The notes under the pieces are model-generated. The model saw only the letters and a program-made list of their open reading frames with translations, made no database searches and was not told the DNA's origin. Of a stretch of DNA of 64,000 nucleotides, positions 36,680 to 50,731 are shown one piece after another. Position 1 is the stretch's first letter. Each line of letters begins with the position of its first letter. Location: positions 248,001 through 312,000 of the forward strand of contig JAQGDQ010000239.1 of assembly GCA_030141605.1 (NCBI GenBank). Direction: 5' to 3'. The DNA is from Tubiluchus corallicola. Lineage: Eukaryota > Priapulida > Priapulimorpha > Priapulimorphida > Tubiluchidae. A program made the position numbers and the translations under genes.

Positions 36680-39600
36680 TCAAGATTCATGAATGTTGGA
36701 GTTGATGAGACTTTCTTTCTGTTCATGATCAATGTCTCTCAATCTATACGAATGACAAAATAAAAAAAAGATTGCTTTACAAGATAATTTACACCGTAAA
36801 TATGAAATAATAATACTAAAATGCCATTATCCTTTTGCATATAAAAATATGTGACTACCAATAACTGCTCAGATGATTTTCAACTTTTATGATAGATGCA
36901 AAAGTTTTAGCTTAGAATAACCTAATTTAGAAGTTCTTTTTAAAGAAAAGTGTAGTAAATTTCCAATTAACCCACAAAAGTGCATGCTTCAATTTTTCTT
37001 GATAGCTATTGTACATTCACCTGCCCTTTTCAAGCATAAACACTGAAGCTTTAATGCTTTATCTTTCAAATGCCAGTAAACTTCAGTCGGTTCAGGTTTC
37101 ACCACATTAAAAGTGTCCTGCAGTTGTGCTGGATCCCAGTTTGCAGAGTGACAGACTGTATGGAAAACTGGGACTATTAAAAATGACTAAATATTCATAG
37201 TGTCAAAGAACAAAATTCTTACAAAACCATGAAATAATGTTCTGATCATTTTGTTTTCATGAGTATTAAGCTTTTGTTTATTTTATATAGAATACGAGTA
37301 TATACCAGTTACCTTACAATTCATTATCTTTATCTCCTTTACTTTAATTTAATATATCAAATTCACTTGGACATCTAACTTTTTTTGAATAAATTTATTA
37401 CTTTTATTTTTCAAAGCTGTTTAATTTGCATTAAAATTTTTTAGGAAATCTTGTACTTTTCATCCAATTAATAACTATCAATGTGCTTAGGATGAACTGC
37501 TGTTTAATTTACCAAAATGCACCGACCTAATAATTTACCTTTCTTTTATAAAATGTGGCTAAACTTGGTTCTTACATCTGTTTAATTTGAATTAGAAAAT
37601 CTAAGAAGTGCTGCAATGGTCATCAAATTAACAGGTAACAAGAACAATGATTTACCTTGTAGGAATGTGGACATGGCGCTTGCAAATGCAGTGCACAAAT
37701 TTCTTCAAGTAAATTAATACAGGATCCCATGTTTCATAGCTAGCTAAAATCCCTACAGCTACAAATGACAAAAACACTGGAATGGCTCCGACAAAAAATT
37801 CCCATTGATAGATCACCTGCAACAGAAAGACTCCAATTGTTCTCATCTGGAGTTATGTAACTAAGATTTGAAAATACAGCTGCTATTCTCAAAAGTAAAT
37901 CAGGGAACAGTAGAGCTAATTCAATTAAAACTTCCAAATCCTACAATAGTAACTACTTTGACTTACACTATTAGGTTTGTATTTAACATTTTTTTCTGAG
38001 AAAAATTAATGAACTTCTCTAATCCTTGTTGACAAGTTAATGCACAACATACCTTGATGCACTATGTGCTAAAATTTTTTATGCTGTACTTAAATAAAGT
38101 CATAAGTTTATGTTTTAGTTCAGCAGCCTTGCATTCATTTTCAATTTTTATTTTGGTCACAACCATTGTTAGCAGACAAGCAAAATATTGTTTCTCACTG
38201 TACATTGATCAATAGAGCTTCTCCATTAATGCAGTGCAAAACAATCAAAATCACACAAAAATTTCCCATCTTAAGCGATTCTGGCTGCTACATTTCATGT
38301 ATGGAGAATCCAAACAATACAGGGAGTAGTTAATATATAGAAAAAGTAAGGTAAACACCAAGTGGAAGCTGCTTCTCTTCAATAAATTTTACTATACGCC
38401 ATTCAACAATGACATAATGAACCAGCACTGCAACTAAATCATTCAATCATCTGAAGGACAAAATTTGAGACTAAAATTAAATTTAAGCTAATGTCACTTT
38501 ATATACTTTGTGATTTTAGTGGCTTTTTTGCATTATTCTTCGTTCTGAAGATAATTAAACAAAACACATTAAACGTCAAAAACATTAAATTTTTATTGCT
38601 GCTTTACAGCTTAATGATTGGAAGAAAAGTATCTTTAAATCTACAAAGAGAAAACCTATTCAAAAACTGGCTCTACTTTTCTACAGACATTATACAATTT
38701 GTGGTCACATCTGGTATATTTTCAGCACATATGACTGCTTTCCTGATTTGTGGGAGTAAAGTCGAGAATTTTTTTTCTAAAAGTTGAAACCAAATCAGGG
38801 TGTTAGAATTGTTAGCCATTGTGTGCTTTAATAGAGGTAGTCAACCTGATTGTAGATACACTATTATCACATTAATTAGCTTTCAAATTGTAAAATAATA
38901 TTTGTTGAAGTTATGCAATAATATATAAAATTCAAAAACAGTTTCTTACGTGTTTCATCAACACGTCAGCCAGAATTGTAGCAGGAATTGTCAGGCTCAA
39001 TGCCAATGTAGCAAGCAGAGAAGTAGTCAGAAAACAACCCCTAGAAAAATACGTCAGTTTATAATACTGGCATCAATGCAAGTAGTTAAAGGTAAATAAT
39101 TTTACTGCTAGGTTTACATGATGTATGCTCATCATAAAGCAATAACTTTGTCCATAGTTCAATTGCTAGCGGTGAGCGTTCCAGGTGTAATTCCATGTAC
39201 TGCAAGATAAAGTAGGTCAGCTAGCTATCCTCTATCCACTTCACTTACATTAGTAGTATATAGTATTAGTAGTATAGTAGCCTCATTTATCTGTATATAC
39301 CATTGTACTCTTATGATAGACTGGATGTAGTTAATGTATATTTTGTAATCTGATGGAGAAAGTAAATTTTAATTCCATTCAATAATTCATTTCAGTTCTA
39401 TATGCTGATGTCTAACACTTGATAACATTAAATCTGATAAATCAAACACAGAACAACCTAATTTGCTTATCCTGTGAACATGTGCTGAAACATGGCTCCC
39501 AAAAACACTATTTCAGGGGGTAATACCGAATAATCCAAAAGATGTATATTAATCTATAACACTAAAACTTTGTTAGGAGTTTGAAAAAATATTGAATATA

Positions 39601-42600
39601 AAAGTTTCACAGAAAATGTTAAATACAAAGAAGTTTAAAACATACAGATAAAATTTAATTTTAAGCATTATACATACCAAAGCCACAAGAATTCCGATAA
39701 TACTGTCCCAATAATTCCATTTACACATAGAAACACCCACTGTTCTCGATTAGGCCATTCAAATGGTTCTTTTCCTGTATAATGCAGAATGAGAAATCCT
39801 GGCCACAATAACAGAAAGTTGAACAGCCCAACAAATCCTAAATACAAAGCCATCAAATACTACATATGACACGACATATAATTTCATTAACAGTTTTAAG
39901 AACTAGCTATTAAAGGCAGGAAAAGCTATACTCTTTGGTGTCTGCCTAAACACATCAAAAATGTTTTTGGGGACAATTTTTCACAAAATTTGTAATTTAG
40001 CAAAATTGAAATCACACGCAACTCAACTTACAACTGAGTAAATGTGAATTTTTTTAAAGGTCAGAGCAGCTCAATGACATCTATAAATGGGATACTTTTG
40101 GCAGACAACAAGAGCACAATCGTACGTGACAATATAAGAAACTGACCAAAGAACATTGCAATATCAAGTCGATCTTCATTTTCAGCCTTCTTTTTCAGTA
40201 ACACGAGATAAATTGCGTAGAAGATGGCACTGCACAATGCCCAAATGGCACCACTAGGGACAGCTCCTTCAACATGGATGTCAGCAAAGCAAACCAGGAT
40301 AACACCACTGATACTGCAAAACAAAGATTTAGCTTGCTGTATAGTCAGATTGCAAAGTGGTGATGGAAATGCAACATTGTGAACCAACAGAAACAATTTC
40401 CAAACTTAAGGTATGTGAAAAAATGGTCTTTCTTTTATTTGCCAAAGGTTTTGTGAGAGATTTGTTTTCACATCCAAAACCAAATTCTAGTAACATCGGT
40501 GTTAGTTTACTTTACGCTAGCTTTAAAGGCAGCACAATGCATAATCTGGGACAAATTTTTACAGAGAAAAAGGTTTAAATTATTACCAAACTTAATCCAA
40601 ACAATCACAAAAAACTTAACATGATGTTAAGAAAAATTAATAATCCCATAAGCTTTCTGCAGGCAAAATGTAAGAATTCTGTTTCAAACTGAAACTTAAA
40701 TACAACCCATCGCTCAAGCTCACCAGAATATTCTTTGCTTAACAATGTACCAAAAAGTAAATTATGATGCTATTAATTATGTCAAGACAATATTACACCA
40801 ACAATTATTAATTTAGTCTGAAAACACTTTTTCACGATTGTTGTTATTTCAAAAAACCAATTTAACTAGTGTATGTTCTACCTTACAAGCACAGCCAAGA
40901 GCTTGGATATAGAAAATCTGTCTGCTGGTGTACTTGGAAACATTGCTGCAAGTACTAAAGTAAAGAATGCAGATAGACTTGACAGCAAATTCACAACACC
41001 TGCTTGAGTATATGCTATTGCTTCCTGGTATGACATATTAGCTAGAAACCACTGAAAGAAGGCAAATAAGAACAAAATAAATAAAAAAGCAACTCATGTC
41101 CTTGTAAACTGTAAACATATACTACTGTCTATTGTCAATTATGTAAAGATGTTTGGCAAACATTACATCAGAATTTAGAAGCAACTATGAAAAAGAAACA
41201 AATTTTACAAACAGCACATTTTGTGCAAAACAGTGATGAACAGTGATCAACATAAATAGCAGCAGTAACAGTAACAGTAACACAGATAACTAATATATTA
41301 TAGTCAACAGTATCTTAAAGTTATGGAAAAGATGTTTGTAGCTAACACAAGAAATGTGACCCAACCATGAATTACTCAGCCAAAAAAGCTGTGCTATACA
41401 TATGTTTTTCTTCATTAATTAGCTGTTAATTGTTGCAAAGATTGACGTTTTTCCTAATATATTCAGAATATCAATTTTTTATATTTAAATCTGAATACCA
41501 ATATGATACGATACGGCTTTTATTAATTCACTGGGAATATTGTTACATATCCTTTAATCACGAATTTTATTGAAGACTTTCTAATGTTACTATTGCAGTT
41601 GACTTAGATCAGGTCAGCATGTTGGACTTACCAAGATGCAAAAGAAAAAGGCTAACTTTGCCACCTGTGTTATAGATAATTTTCCGTTGACGCGTTTCAT
41701 AACTTCCTCAGCACGTACGGAAGCTGTATAAGACAAACGAGCTAAATTGGCTTCTTCTGCTTGGGACTCTGACAACTGCCGTACTTCAATTACCTTGCTG
41801 AATCGAACTGATCGAGCATTTGCACCAACTGGTAAAAGGTAACAGTTTATTAGATGCACACTTTTTACAGTTATGTAAGATTTTATAACATATTTTCATT
41901 TAGCGTTTCGCAACGAATGTAGCATTTAATTCAGCAAAATGTCAGAACTTTTGATATCCAATTAGCAATACAAAATCAACATACGGGAATCATCTGATTC
42001 GGTACCACTGTTTCTTTCTGAATCGCTATACTCAACAGGTATGTAACGAGGTTCACTCTGCAAGAAAATTATTAAGCCTAATTATCTATAATATTAACTG
42101 CAAGGTTAAAGTTGTTACTAAAGTTGTAATGAATCAAAAAAATTATTTATCATAATTTTGGCATCTAATTCAACAAAAAAGAAGAAAATGTGAAAAAGCT
42201 AAGACACACATTTCCTTCCTACTGTAGTTTCACAAATTTCAGTTCCACTGTAATCCAAGCTTCAGTCCCGACTTTTTCACATTTCTTTGGCCTCAGAAAT
42301 AAAAAACGTTCAACAAGAAAATATTAATTTCCTTAATATTTATTTTTTCAATAACCTTGTCTGTTCATCTTAATACTTTCTCTACCCCGAAAGAGTGCCT
42401 AAAATTATGCTGGCTACCACACTAAGGTGCACTGCTCATGACTAAACACATTTATGAGGTCTGGCATTGCTCATCCCAGGTGCCTTTTTCTCCACCAAAA
42501 CAATGAAAATGAAAAAGTCACTTGCTCGAGGGCAAGGACTCCAAAGCAGAACAACAGTATGATTAAGGCTGTCATTAATTCCAAAATTTGGCATTTTCAT

Positions 42601-45600
42601 GCTAAATTTTGTGGTCCAATGCCAAATTAAAACATATAATTTGGGTATAAAACTGTAAACTTCAAAAGACAAAAATAAATTCGGTTGCATCATGATGGTA
42701 CCAATATTCTAGCTTTATGCATCAGGAAAATACATCAAATTATGTTCCATTGAACACTGCACTCAAATTTTTACTTAAAGTTTCAACGCAACAACTATTC
42801 GTCTCATTTATTACTGTTTTTCAGTGTGTTTTCAGCATTTGTTGTCAATAAAGGAGAAAACAAAAAACTCACTGAGTTACTAAATGAAAATTGGGTTTGT
42901 GTGCAGTAAACAACAATATTTATAACAACAAATTTTTCTACTTTGCTGCCACAGAATAGTTAGAAGTGAATGTTTTTTGTAGATTTTGCACTTCCCGTTT
43001 GCAATGATAAAAAGTGTGAAAACTGTGTAATTTTCAATATTTCAAATTGTGTACACCACTTGGTGCTCTAGTTACGGCTGCAAATATTACCTATGAGGTG
43101 AAAAGAAGGAATTAACCCTCGAACAAAATTCTTTCTATTTCAATACACATCTAAAAATGTTGAAATTATTGTACATAATACATGTATAAAACGCCTTGCT
43201 TAAAAATGCAAAAGAAATTTAAATATTTCTTATTTCCCATCACCGGAGAACCTCGCTGCGGGTGGATTGGAAAAAAAATGATGAGAGCTGGAGGACAGTG
43301 TGAAACCAAACCTATGAAGGTACAAGTAGCGAAACTACTACAGTTTACTCAGAAGTTCCAGTATTCTAGCAATGTATTTAACTACGTTTATGTAAAAATT
43401 AGTCATCGGATGAATTAGCAACAACTTTAAAGTGCTTAGATAACTTTAATCCACAGGATTAATCCTTAAAATATGTTTACTTTTATATTATTATCAAATT
43501 TTTGTCAACTTTCGGATAACATACGACTGCAAGTAGTGCAATTACAAACTTGCATTGTTTCTTTAACTAGCCCCTACATGGCAAACAAAAAATTGCTCAG
43601 TAACCATAGCAATGCCAACTTTGGCAATGCCCATTCTGGCAGTGTTGTTATAAGCTACAGCAGGATAATGAACATAGCCGCTGCATATCACAAACACAAT
43701 GGCAACCTATTGTTCCAGCTAAGCTGTGGCTTGCTGCTGCATGAAATTTTGCACATTTTTTTTTTACAAATATCATTAAGGCACAAAAAGTTTATGTCCA
43801 GCATTTGCATAAATAACATATTCCAGTTGAATATTTCATTAGCTATTTGAAGAAGCTGGCTGTTTTTGTTTTAAGTAGGCAAATAATTTTACTTGAGAAA
43901 AATCGGCTGGTAACCCATGAAAAACACTTCATTTACTGAACAAAACAGCTAAAACACTTAATAATTTTACTAAAAGTGCACACAACCCAAAAATGATCTT
44001 GACACAAAAATGTGAGCATTTTAAAGTTTAAGAACTCTTCCTAATAGACCCATTGGCTGTTTTTGCCTGCAAATGCTCATTGTAACAAAATTAACGAATA
44101 TTGGGTAAAAAGTGAAATTTCTTAAAGACCAACAAGTTGATCAGGTACAGCAATTGTCCTATTTGCAGTCGCATGAACATGTAATTCCTCAAGCATATGC
44201 AGGCAGTTTACAGAGTTCAGTCTTAGCATGTTAAAATAATTACTCTCTTACAGTGGGGTTGATTCCACATTACTATGCTACCATCAGTAACTGTTTTTGA
44301 TTGAATGGTCTGCAGCAAGATTCAACAAAAGCAAAAAATAGTATTAATAATCTCTAGTTTAACGTTTTGGATTGCTTATAGCTGATAATTGTAACTGCAC
44401 CTGAAAAAAACGATTGCTCAAACAACTGGCGGGATAAGTGTTTATACTGCACGGTAACTGGATGACGCCATTTGACCCCGTGTGAAATGATCGCAAATTT
44501 AAATTGATTTTACTAATTACGCAAGGTGCATATCACAACTTTATTGTTGAAACTTTCTTCTCAAATATTATATTTGAGAAACATTTTTCTCAAATATTAA
44601 AATAAGCTCCCGAGAGAGGTGGCTTTTCCTTTAAATGAGTTTTGCTGGCTTCAATACAAATATCGTTAAAAACAAAACCAAATGTTTGTGTTGAAAAAAA
44701 TCTAAATCAATTTTTAAGCTTGCATAAAATGATGTCAATTTTAAAGCAGCATTGCATTCTAAGATGCCAAAAACATTAACGACAGCCTTAGCTATAAGAC
44801 TTAAACAAATAAACCCAGGATTATGATTGAAGAAACTAGCTGGCTGAGCTCAGGCCTAGGCAGCGCATCGGGTCTGTTAGGGTCACAAACCCGGAACCCG
44901 AAATTACAGACCCCTCGCACCTAAAGAAAAACAGTGTCTCGCTGTATTGCACTTTTAGTTTTCTCATCATTTAGTTAGCTATAAGGCTTCCATTATACAT
45001 GTTAGTAACACAATTTCTGTCTTTCAGTTAGCAAAATTGAACAGTACACGAGTTGCTGCTACCCCTTCGTGATAATAATGCTGCAACAGATTTTTATTGC
45101 AACATTTCAGGAAAAAAGAAAAATGTTCTTTGAGAAGTTTTGTACAGGGATAATGAGTTAGCTCATTTTATCGCGTATTAACTTATTTTGCTTTAGACTT
45201 GAAAAATTAGGTGCAAGAAATGTGCACTATGATGCAACAAAATTTAGCTGTAATCAGTTGACGTGGATGTCTTTGGCAGAAGTATGTCAATATATAAACT
45301 GAAGCTAGTGCACCTTGCTGTACTTCGTTTGCACAGTGATTCCTCATGGCTGAACAATTTTAATAGGCCAAGACTTATATTGGGTAATGTATAAAAGCTA
45401 GCTCATGAAAACTAGTTAATCCACTGATTAAAAAGCAATTGCTGTTCTTGAATTAAAACCTAAATTTGTATCCTTGATCGCAAAAAAACAGCTGAAAAAC
45501 TGTTTACTGAATAGATTTTTTCGACCATTATAGACAAAAAACACCTAAAATCAAGGAAAATGCATTGGTTTTTGTCCAATATAAGCCATGAGCTCTACTG

Positions 45601-48417
45601 AGGGAGCGCTGTAAACTCCACCAGACGTTCTAGTTTGTTTTTTGCTCTGTTTGTCATGAGACCCCTTACTCAATTAATTGCACTTTAAGCACTTTAGGCC
45701 TTAAACTCTCAAGCTCTCGGTTGCATACAGATGCATTCAGTTAATATGCTAAATCCAATAATAAAATAAGTAAATTATGTACTATAAGCTGTTCAGTATC
45801 AGCAGTAGTTCGTTCACTCTCAGTAATCGTCTGTGAAGAGTATCCACACTGCTGTCGCCATGGTTTCCAGAATATGAAGCCAGTCAAATACAGCATAAAC
45901 AATGATGTTTTAAAGTAAGTCGTAAAAAATGGTTTGTTGAAATTCAAGCCAGCATCCTCACTGAAGATGTACTGCAACATATATATATTAAATGCATACA
46001 AAATATCAATTAACTAATTTGTAAGAAAACAATTCAAGCTGGAAGCATTTAGCTGGAGGTAGATTTCAATGCATATAATACAATGCACGATACAGAATTG
46101 CAATTAACAGATTTAACAAAACAATACAAGCTAGTTCCAGTGATGCACCAGGTATTCGAATTTCACATTACAAGAGCCAGATGCAGGCTGAACAATTGGC
46201 TTGACTCAAAGTGTTACTCTTAAGTGCACACCCAGCTAGGTTTAACCAGAGGCAGAAAATCTTAAAAATGTTCTTGGGACTGAAAGCTGGTGTCCTGGTG
46301 ACAGTCCAAGCCCAGAGACTTTTATAAAGTATCTAGGATCAACTTAGTTTTGTGTGGAGGGGGAGGGGGTTACAGCAAAGGCCTCCATGAAGATTTGAAA
46401 AGCTGGACTTACAAAAAGCCAATTTTATTAGAATTTGCACCACTTACATGTATCCTCATTGATAATACAGTTGCCATCTTCAAACATTATTTCAGTTATT
46501 GTCACACACTGACTTATAGTATTAATTAGTAGTTTATATACAGACCAGACCACGTGCAGTTAAATGATTTAAAACTCCGATGCTTAGCAAGATAATTTTG
46601 CCTTATCTTAAATACTGTTGCATAGAGTTTCATAGAACTGTATACTAAGAAAGAAGACCTTTATTTTGTTTGGCTCACAATTTTTATCACTTCGCTAGGA
46701 CTCAACTTCAAACAATAATTTTGAAAAATATCTCACCAATCACGCACTTGTTATGTCAGATGTTGCTTAATTACTGAAGGAAGTTTTTTGACTGTGAAAA
46801 AGTAACTAACCGTGAGGTTTTTAAGATATTAGCACATAACATGACTAGGTGGCAAAATGAGTTGGTATGGTGACTATAATAGTATAATTTGAAGCTAATT
46901 ACAATTCAGTGAGTCAGTGAGACAACGCTTATTATGAAGTGAATTTTAATACAGCTGACTCGTGAGGCTTGGAAGTTTAATTGGGTTGCTGCAAAAATCA
47001 ATAAATCTGATCTTTATAGCAGCAAGCCTATTTATAAAACGAGATCACTATTATAATAGTTCAGTTAGAGTTAATGCATAATTACTATGCACATACATTA
47101 TGCTTGCACATTTTGTAATTGTCAAGCTTTTGAGGAGTGTGATATAAATCATGCAGTACGCAAGGACAAATTGCAGCGTATGCAGATGCACAGAAAAAAT
47201 ATTACCCCAAGTAATAATTACGTTGTAATTTTGGTAATTATTAGAATGTGGAACAGTTTAGTTGTTTCTACTAATAACGAGTGGAAAACAGGAAAACATC
47301 GAAACTTTTTTCTATTAAAATTGTAAGAAAAAAATTTAAGAAAAAATTTGTGTCCCTCTGCCAGAAGAAGTGTCCCACGAACTACATTCTTCAGTCCGGT
47401 AAGATTTTCCTGGCCTGGATCTAATTCAGTAAATTGGCGAAAAATTGAATTAGTGTCTGATCTAGTCTAGCAAAGTGATGCATAGAAATAATCACTTAAA
47501 AAAGAAATTCCTTTTCTTTAAGATTTCATTAACTTCTTACTATACATGTATAATAATATAACAATGCCAAATGCTGGTACATAAGACTGATCAAAACAAA
47601 TACCGTACTAAACGTGTAAAAAACTTCTTAGCTTTGTATAATGCACACATACAGTTAAAGTAAAGTAAGCCTTGCATTTCTGGCAACAGCTATAACCATA
47701 ATATTGTAGCGTATTAATCTATTTTCATTACTGCAGGAATAACTGAAAATTATTACACTTGCTGTCTATGAAACTCAGTAAATTCTTCAGTGACAGATTC
47801 ACAATTACAAAAAGGACTTAAAATGAATTTTTGATGAAACACATGTTGAAAATGGACACAAAATGGATAGCAAAAGTTATTATTATGTAGCCAGTAACGT
47901 GTGTATAGTCTGTTATTCTACATTGGTAATACAAACACTTTTCTTAAGCTCACATTACTGGCATCAAAGCCAACTTACATGAAAGCAGTTGCAGCCATTT
48001 GAGAGTTAACATTTCATGGAAAATTTATTACCTATAAACAATGATAATCATAATTTATATACCATGCAACAACTTCACTGTTTTGGTAATGTTGAAAGTG
48101 TCAGCTCAAGCATTATTGGGAGATCCTGTATTCTGTTAACTATTAATAAGCATGTTGATTGTTAATCCAGCCTTGTAAACAAAAGAATACATTCTATCGA
48201 TCAAACCAGGTCCAGTAAAAAAATCCTGACCTGCCTGGGGTCTGGTGCACCACTAGTGAGCTTAACTGAGTAGCAAATGTTTTTCAGAACAAAGTTTCAT
48301 GCTTACACGTGTCAATTCTGAAGAAGCAACCCATATTAACACAACAAGAAGCAACACAAAGACACCAAGCAGCAAACGCTGTGTTTTGCTCAAGTTTAAC
48401 ACAACTCCAAATACCAT
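36680..48417 (-). CDS. SLC35F5: SLC35F5-like solute carrier (drug/metabolite transporter superfamily), complete, 460 aa
   Basis: A multi-pass membrane protein of the SLC35F subfamily; members resemble nucleotide-sugar transporters, but the substrate of F5 is not firmly established. Coding exons: 48417-48307, 45971-45783, 42057-41985, 41828-41632, 41051-40882, 40313-40147, 39837-39678, 39040-38950, 37816-37656 and 36743-36680. They sum to 1383 bases, keep frame at all nine GT-AG junctions and end in TGA at 36680-36682. Diagnostic blocks are IWVASSEL (TM1, exon 1), NKPFF and FWKPWRQQC (exon 2), [12 protein letters not shown] (exon 4), [11 protein letters not shown] (exon 5), [12 protein letters not shown] (exons 7-8), [11 protein letters not shown] (exon 8) and [11 protein letters not shown] (exon 9). 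The last exon's HEQKESLI matches the vertebrate ECESLI tail. The product lacks the ~60-residue N-terminal extension of the long vertebrate form, and its start resembles the shorter form. Loop sequence between TM2 and TM3 is poorly conserved. Confidence 0.95.
40882..40887 (-). other. SLC35F5: Overlapping candidate splice donors at the end of SLC35F5 exon 5
   Basis: The exon end reads CTTGTAAGGTAGAA, giving two GT donors five bases apart. Only the downstream one (exon end at 40882) keeps frame with exon 6 and restores the conserved LLAVLVSISGV block. Use of the upstream site would shift frame. Confidence 0.7.
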
Positions 48418-49020
48418 CACTGGTCAGTACATAATGTAGTTACATTCTCAAATGTTTTCAATACCTATAATTAAAGAATCGATTATTACAGCAAAATACA
48501 AATATGATGTTTTGCTTTGAAGTATTAGTATTTAACGGTAGTCCGATTTATTGCTGATGATAATGAACAAGTTTATAAAGTCAATAGTGAACATTCAGGA
48601 GTCTTGCAATATCTTAGTTAGTGTAGCAAAAGTGACAAATCAATTTTTCAGCTTGTTTTCCATAGCAAATAGAATAAATCAAACTTTTATTCAGTTTGGT
48701 ATGGAAAAGCTAGAAGTTAAAGACAAAAGCTAAAATCCAGCATCACTGCTGTGTAACTAATTATCTTTCTTTGGTTATATAAGCATGTTTCTCAGATTGC
48801 AGTTACTCAACATGAGTTTGCATTGGCTTAGTATAAAAGTTCTGAATTCAGAGTGCAGATGTCACATGTAATGCACTAAACACACTCAATGCTGCCAATT
48901 GTTGATTGGGGATCATTACATAGCAAATATCTGTCATCATTATAGTACCATTAATGCATTTGTAGTGCCACATTACCAGGCTGTTTGTGTGCTGGTGGAA
49001 GCTCTTTTATATAGTCTAGT

Positions 49021-49123
49021 TAGCAATTTGCAAGATTTTATTGCTGGCTGGTCAGAGAATGAATATCGCATAGCAATTTTTTGCAAGATTTTATAGCTGG
49101 CTTGTCGGAGAATGAATATCGCA
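49021..49123. repeat. Two-copy tandem duplication, ~50 bp unit
   Basis: 49021-49070 and 49071-49123 both run from TAGCAATTT through GCAAGATTTTAT to GAATGAATATCGCA, with three extra T bases and a few substitutions in the second. A recent local duplication. Confidence 0.85.
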
Positions 49124-49734
49124 TTGAAGAATTTTTTATTATGCAACGGTAATCCTATATTATTGAATTATTACTGAAAGTAAAAAAGGTGGATAATGCA
49201 TTCTGTTAGTATGCTTTTCATGTATGTTTTGGATGTTACCATAAATTTTTTGCTCCAAATTTTTTCACAAATAACATTGAGAATGTTAACTAAATGTCAA
49301 TTTCCTATTTTATATTCATTCATAAAATCAAATGTTATTGACTCCTCGCCAATAATCTAACCTAAAATGACAGAAACTCAGAGCTCCCGTTATCCATAGT
49401 TTTTCGTCAATATCTTTCACGGTATGACGATCCGTATTTTCTAGTGAATGCTTTCGAGACATGGACCGGTATTTTTAGTTGCTGCAGATCCGGATATGGA
49501 TCTGTACCTTTAGTCACTGCCTTTTTTTATGATAAAACAATTATTATTTTTATTGCTTAATATCTCTTAAAATTATCTCTGACTAGAGTAACTTCTTCAT
49601 TGAATTAAGGTTTGTGAGTGATATAATCTATAAATGGCAGCACTGATGAACATGACTTTATGAGCAAAAAATTCAGTATTATACTATTAACTATTAAGCA
49701 TTTAGAGGTGCTTTACTTAGATTAAACAATGACT

Positions 49735-49930
49735 GGTGACTAGTGGGTTAAGCGCTTATGCACTACTGCTACCGTAAGTACGAATTCGTCTCCCTGGTAG
49801 CAATAAGGTGTTGTATATTGCGATACAGATGCGTATTTGTTAAAGTTACGGATGCCGTAAGGCCACAGGTCAGCTACTGACTTTCATCGTTCAGGAAGAT
49901 TCGCACTCCTGGTCAGAGAAACAACTAGTT
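49735..49930 (+). mobile_element. Possible tRNA-derived SINE
   Basis: TAGTGGGTTAAGCGCTTA at 49741-49758 resembles a tRNA A box. CGAATTCGTCTCC, some 22 bases further on, resembles a degenerate B box with the expected spacing. A non-tRNA body follows. The cloverleaf is not intact, so this is not a functional tRNA gene. No poly-A or target duplication was identified. Confidence 0.35.
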
Positions 49931-50515
49931 TCAATTGGGATAGTAACAACAGTAAATATATGGTTTTCAGTTATATAACACTAAAAAAATTTCATAAGTA
50001 ATAATAAAGTCTTATTTTACTAATGCATTAACGTTAAAAAAGAGAGATAAAAGACGTCACCGGAAAAAGGTAACAAACTATGCAGGAAACCTTTGAAAAG
50101 GAAAGGCTTCTTGTAATCGTAAATATGTGATTTTCCAGCGCTGTCACCTTGTGACTTTTGCAAAAAATATAATAGAAACCTTTTGATTTCAAGTGAATAC
50201 TTTATGCCTTAGTAAAATTACAACATCGTCTCCTGTTGTATCGTAATTAAATTTTACGTTTAAAAATTACGTTTCCTATCATCAAATGTGCCAATGGTCC
50301 AGAAAGTAGTCCCACTAAATGAAAATGGGATGGTGATGTTATTGTAAACGTTTTCCTTTGTTTTTTCTTCATTAAAGCAGGCAAGACAGTGAATTATTAG
50401 ATCCCCTTATGTAGATGTGATAACTTGCCAGACGTGCTGTCACAATACACAGATCATAGCAGTATTGCTCATGTTAGGAAAAGCAATCAGCATTTGGTAA
50501 ATTTTTAGATGTTCG

Positions 50516-50731
50516 AAAAAACTTTGTATTGATTATATGTAATGAAAGGTATTATGGAAGAGCACATACTCGGCCTTTTGTGTTTTAGTGTTGCAGAAAC
50601 GACCTCTTTTCAGCCAAATTTTCAGAAAAAACTTTGTATTGGTTATATGTAATGAAAGGTATTATGCAAGAGCACATACTCGGGCCTTTTGTGTTTTAAT
50701 GTTGCAGAAACTACCTCTTTTCAGCCAAATT
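50516..50731. repeat. Two-copy tandem duplication, ~109 bp unit, about 95% identical
   Basis: Units 50516-50620 and 50625-50731 both run from GAAAAAACTTTGTATTG through GTAATGAAAGGTATTATG to CCTCTTTTCAGCCAAATT. They differ by a few substitutions and one extra G. High identity implies a recent event. Confidence 0.9.

Noticed and set aside
45741-46001. 86-residue ORF read as an independent protein
   Set aside because: Only 45783-45971 is coding, as SLC35F5 exon 2; the rest is read-through into introns.
49741-49800. Functional tRNA gene
   Set aside because: A- and B-box-like motifs are degenerate and the stems of a cloverleaf do not pair; SINE-like at most.
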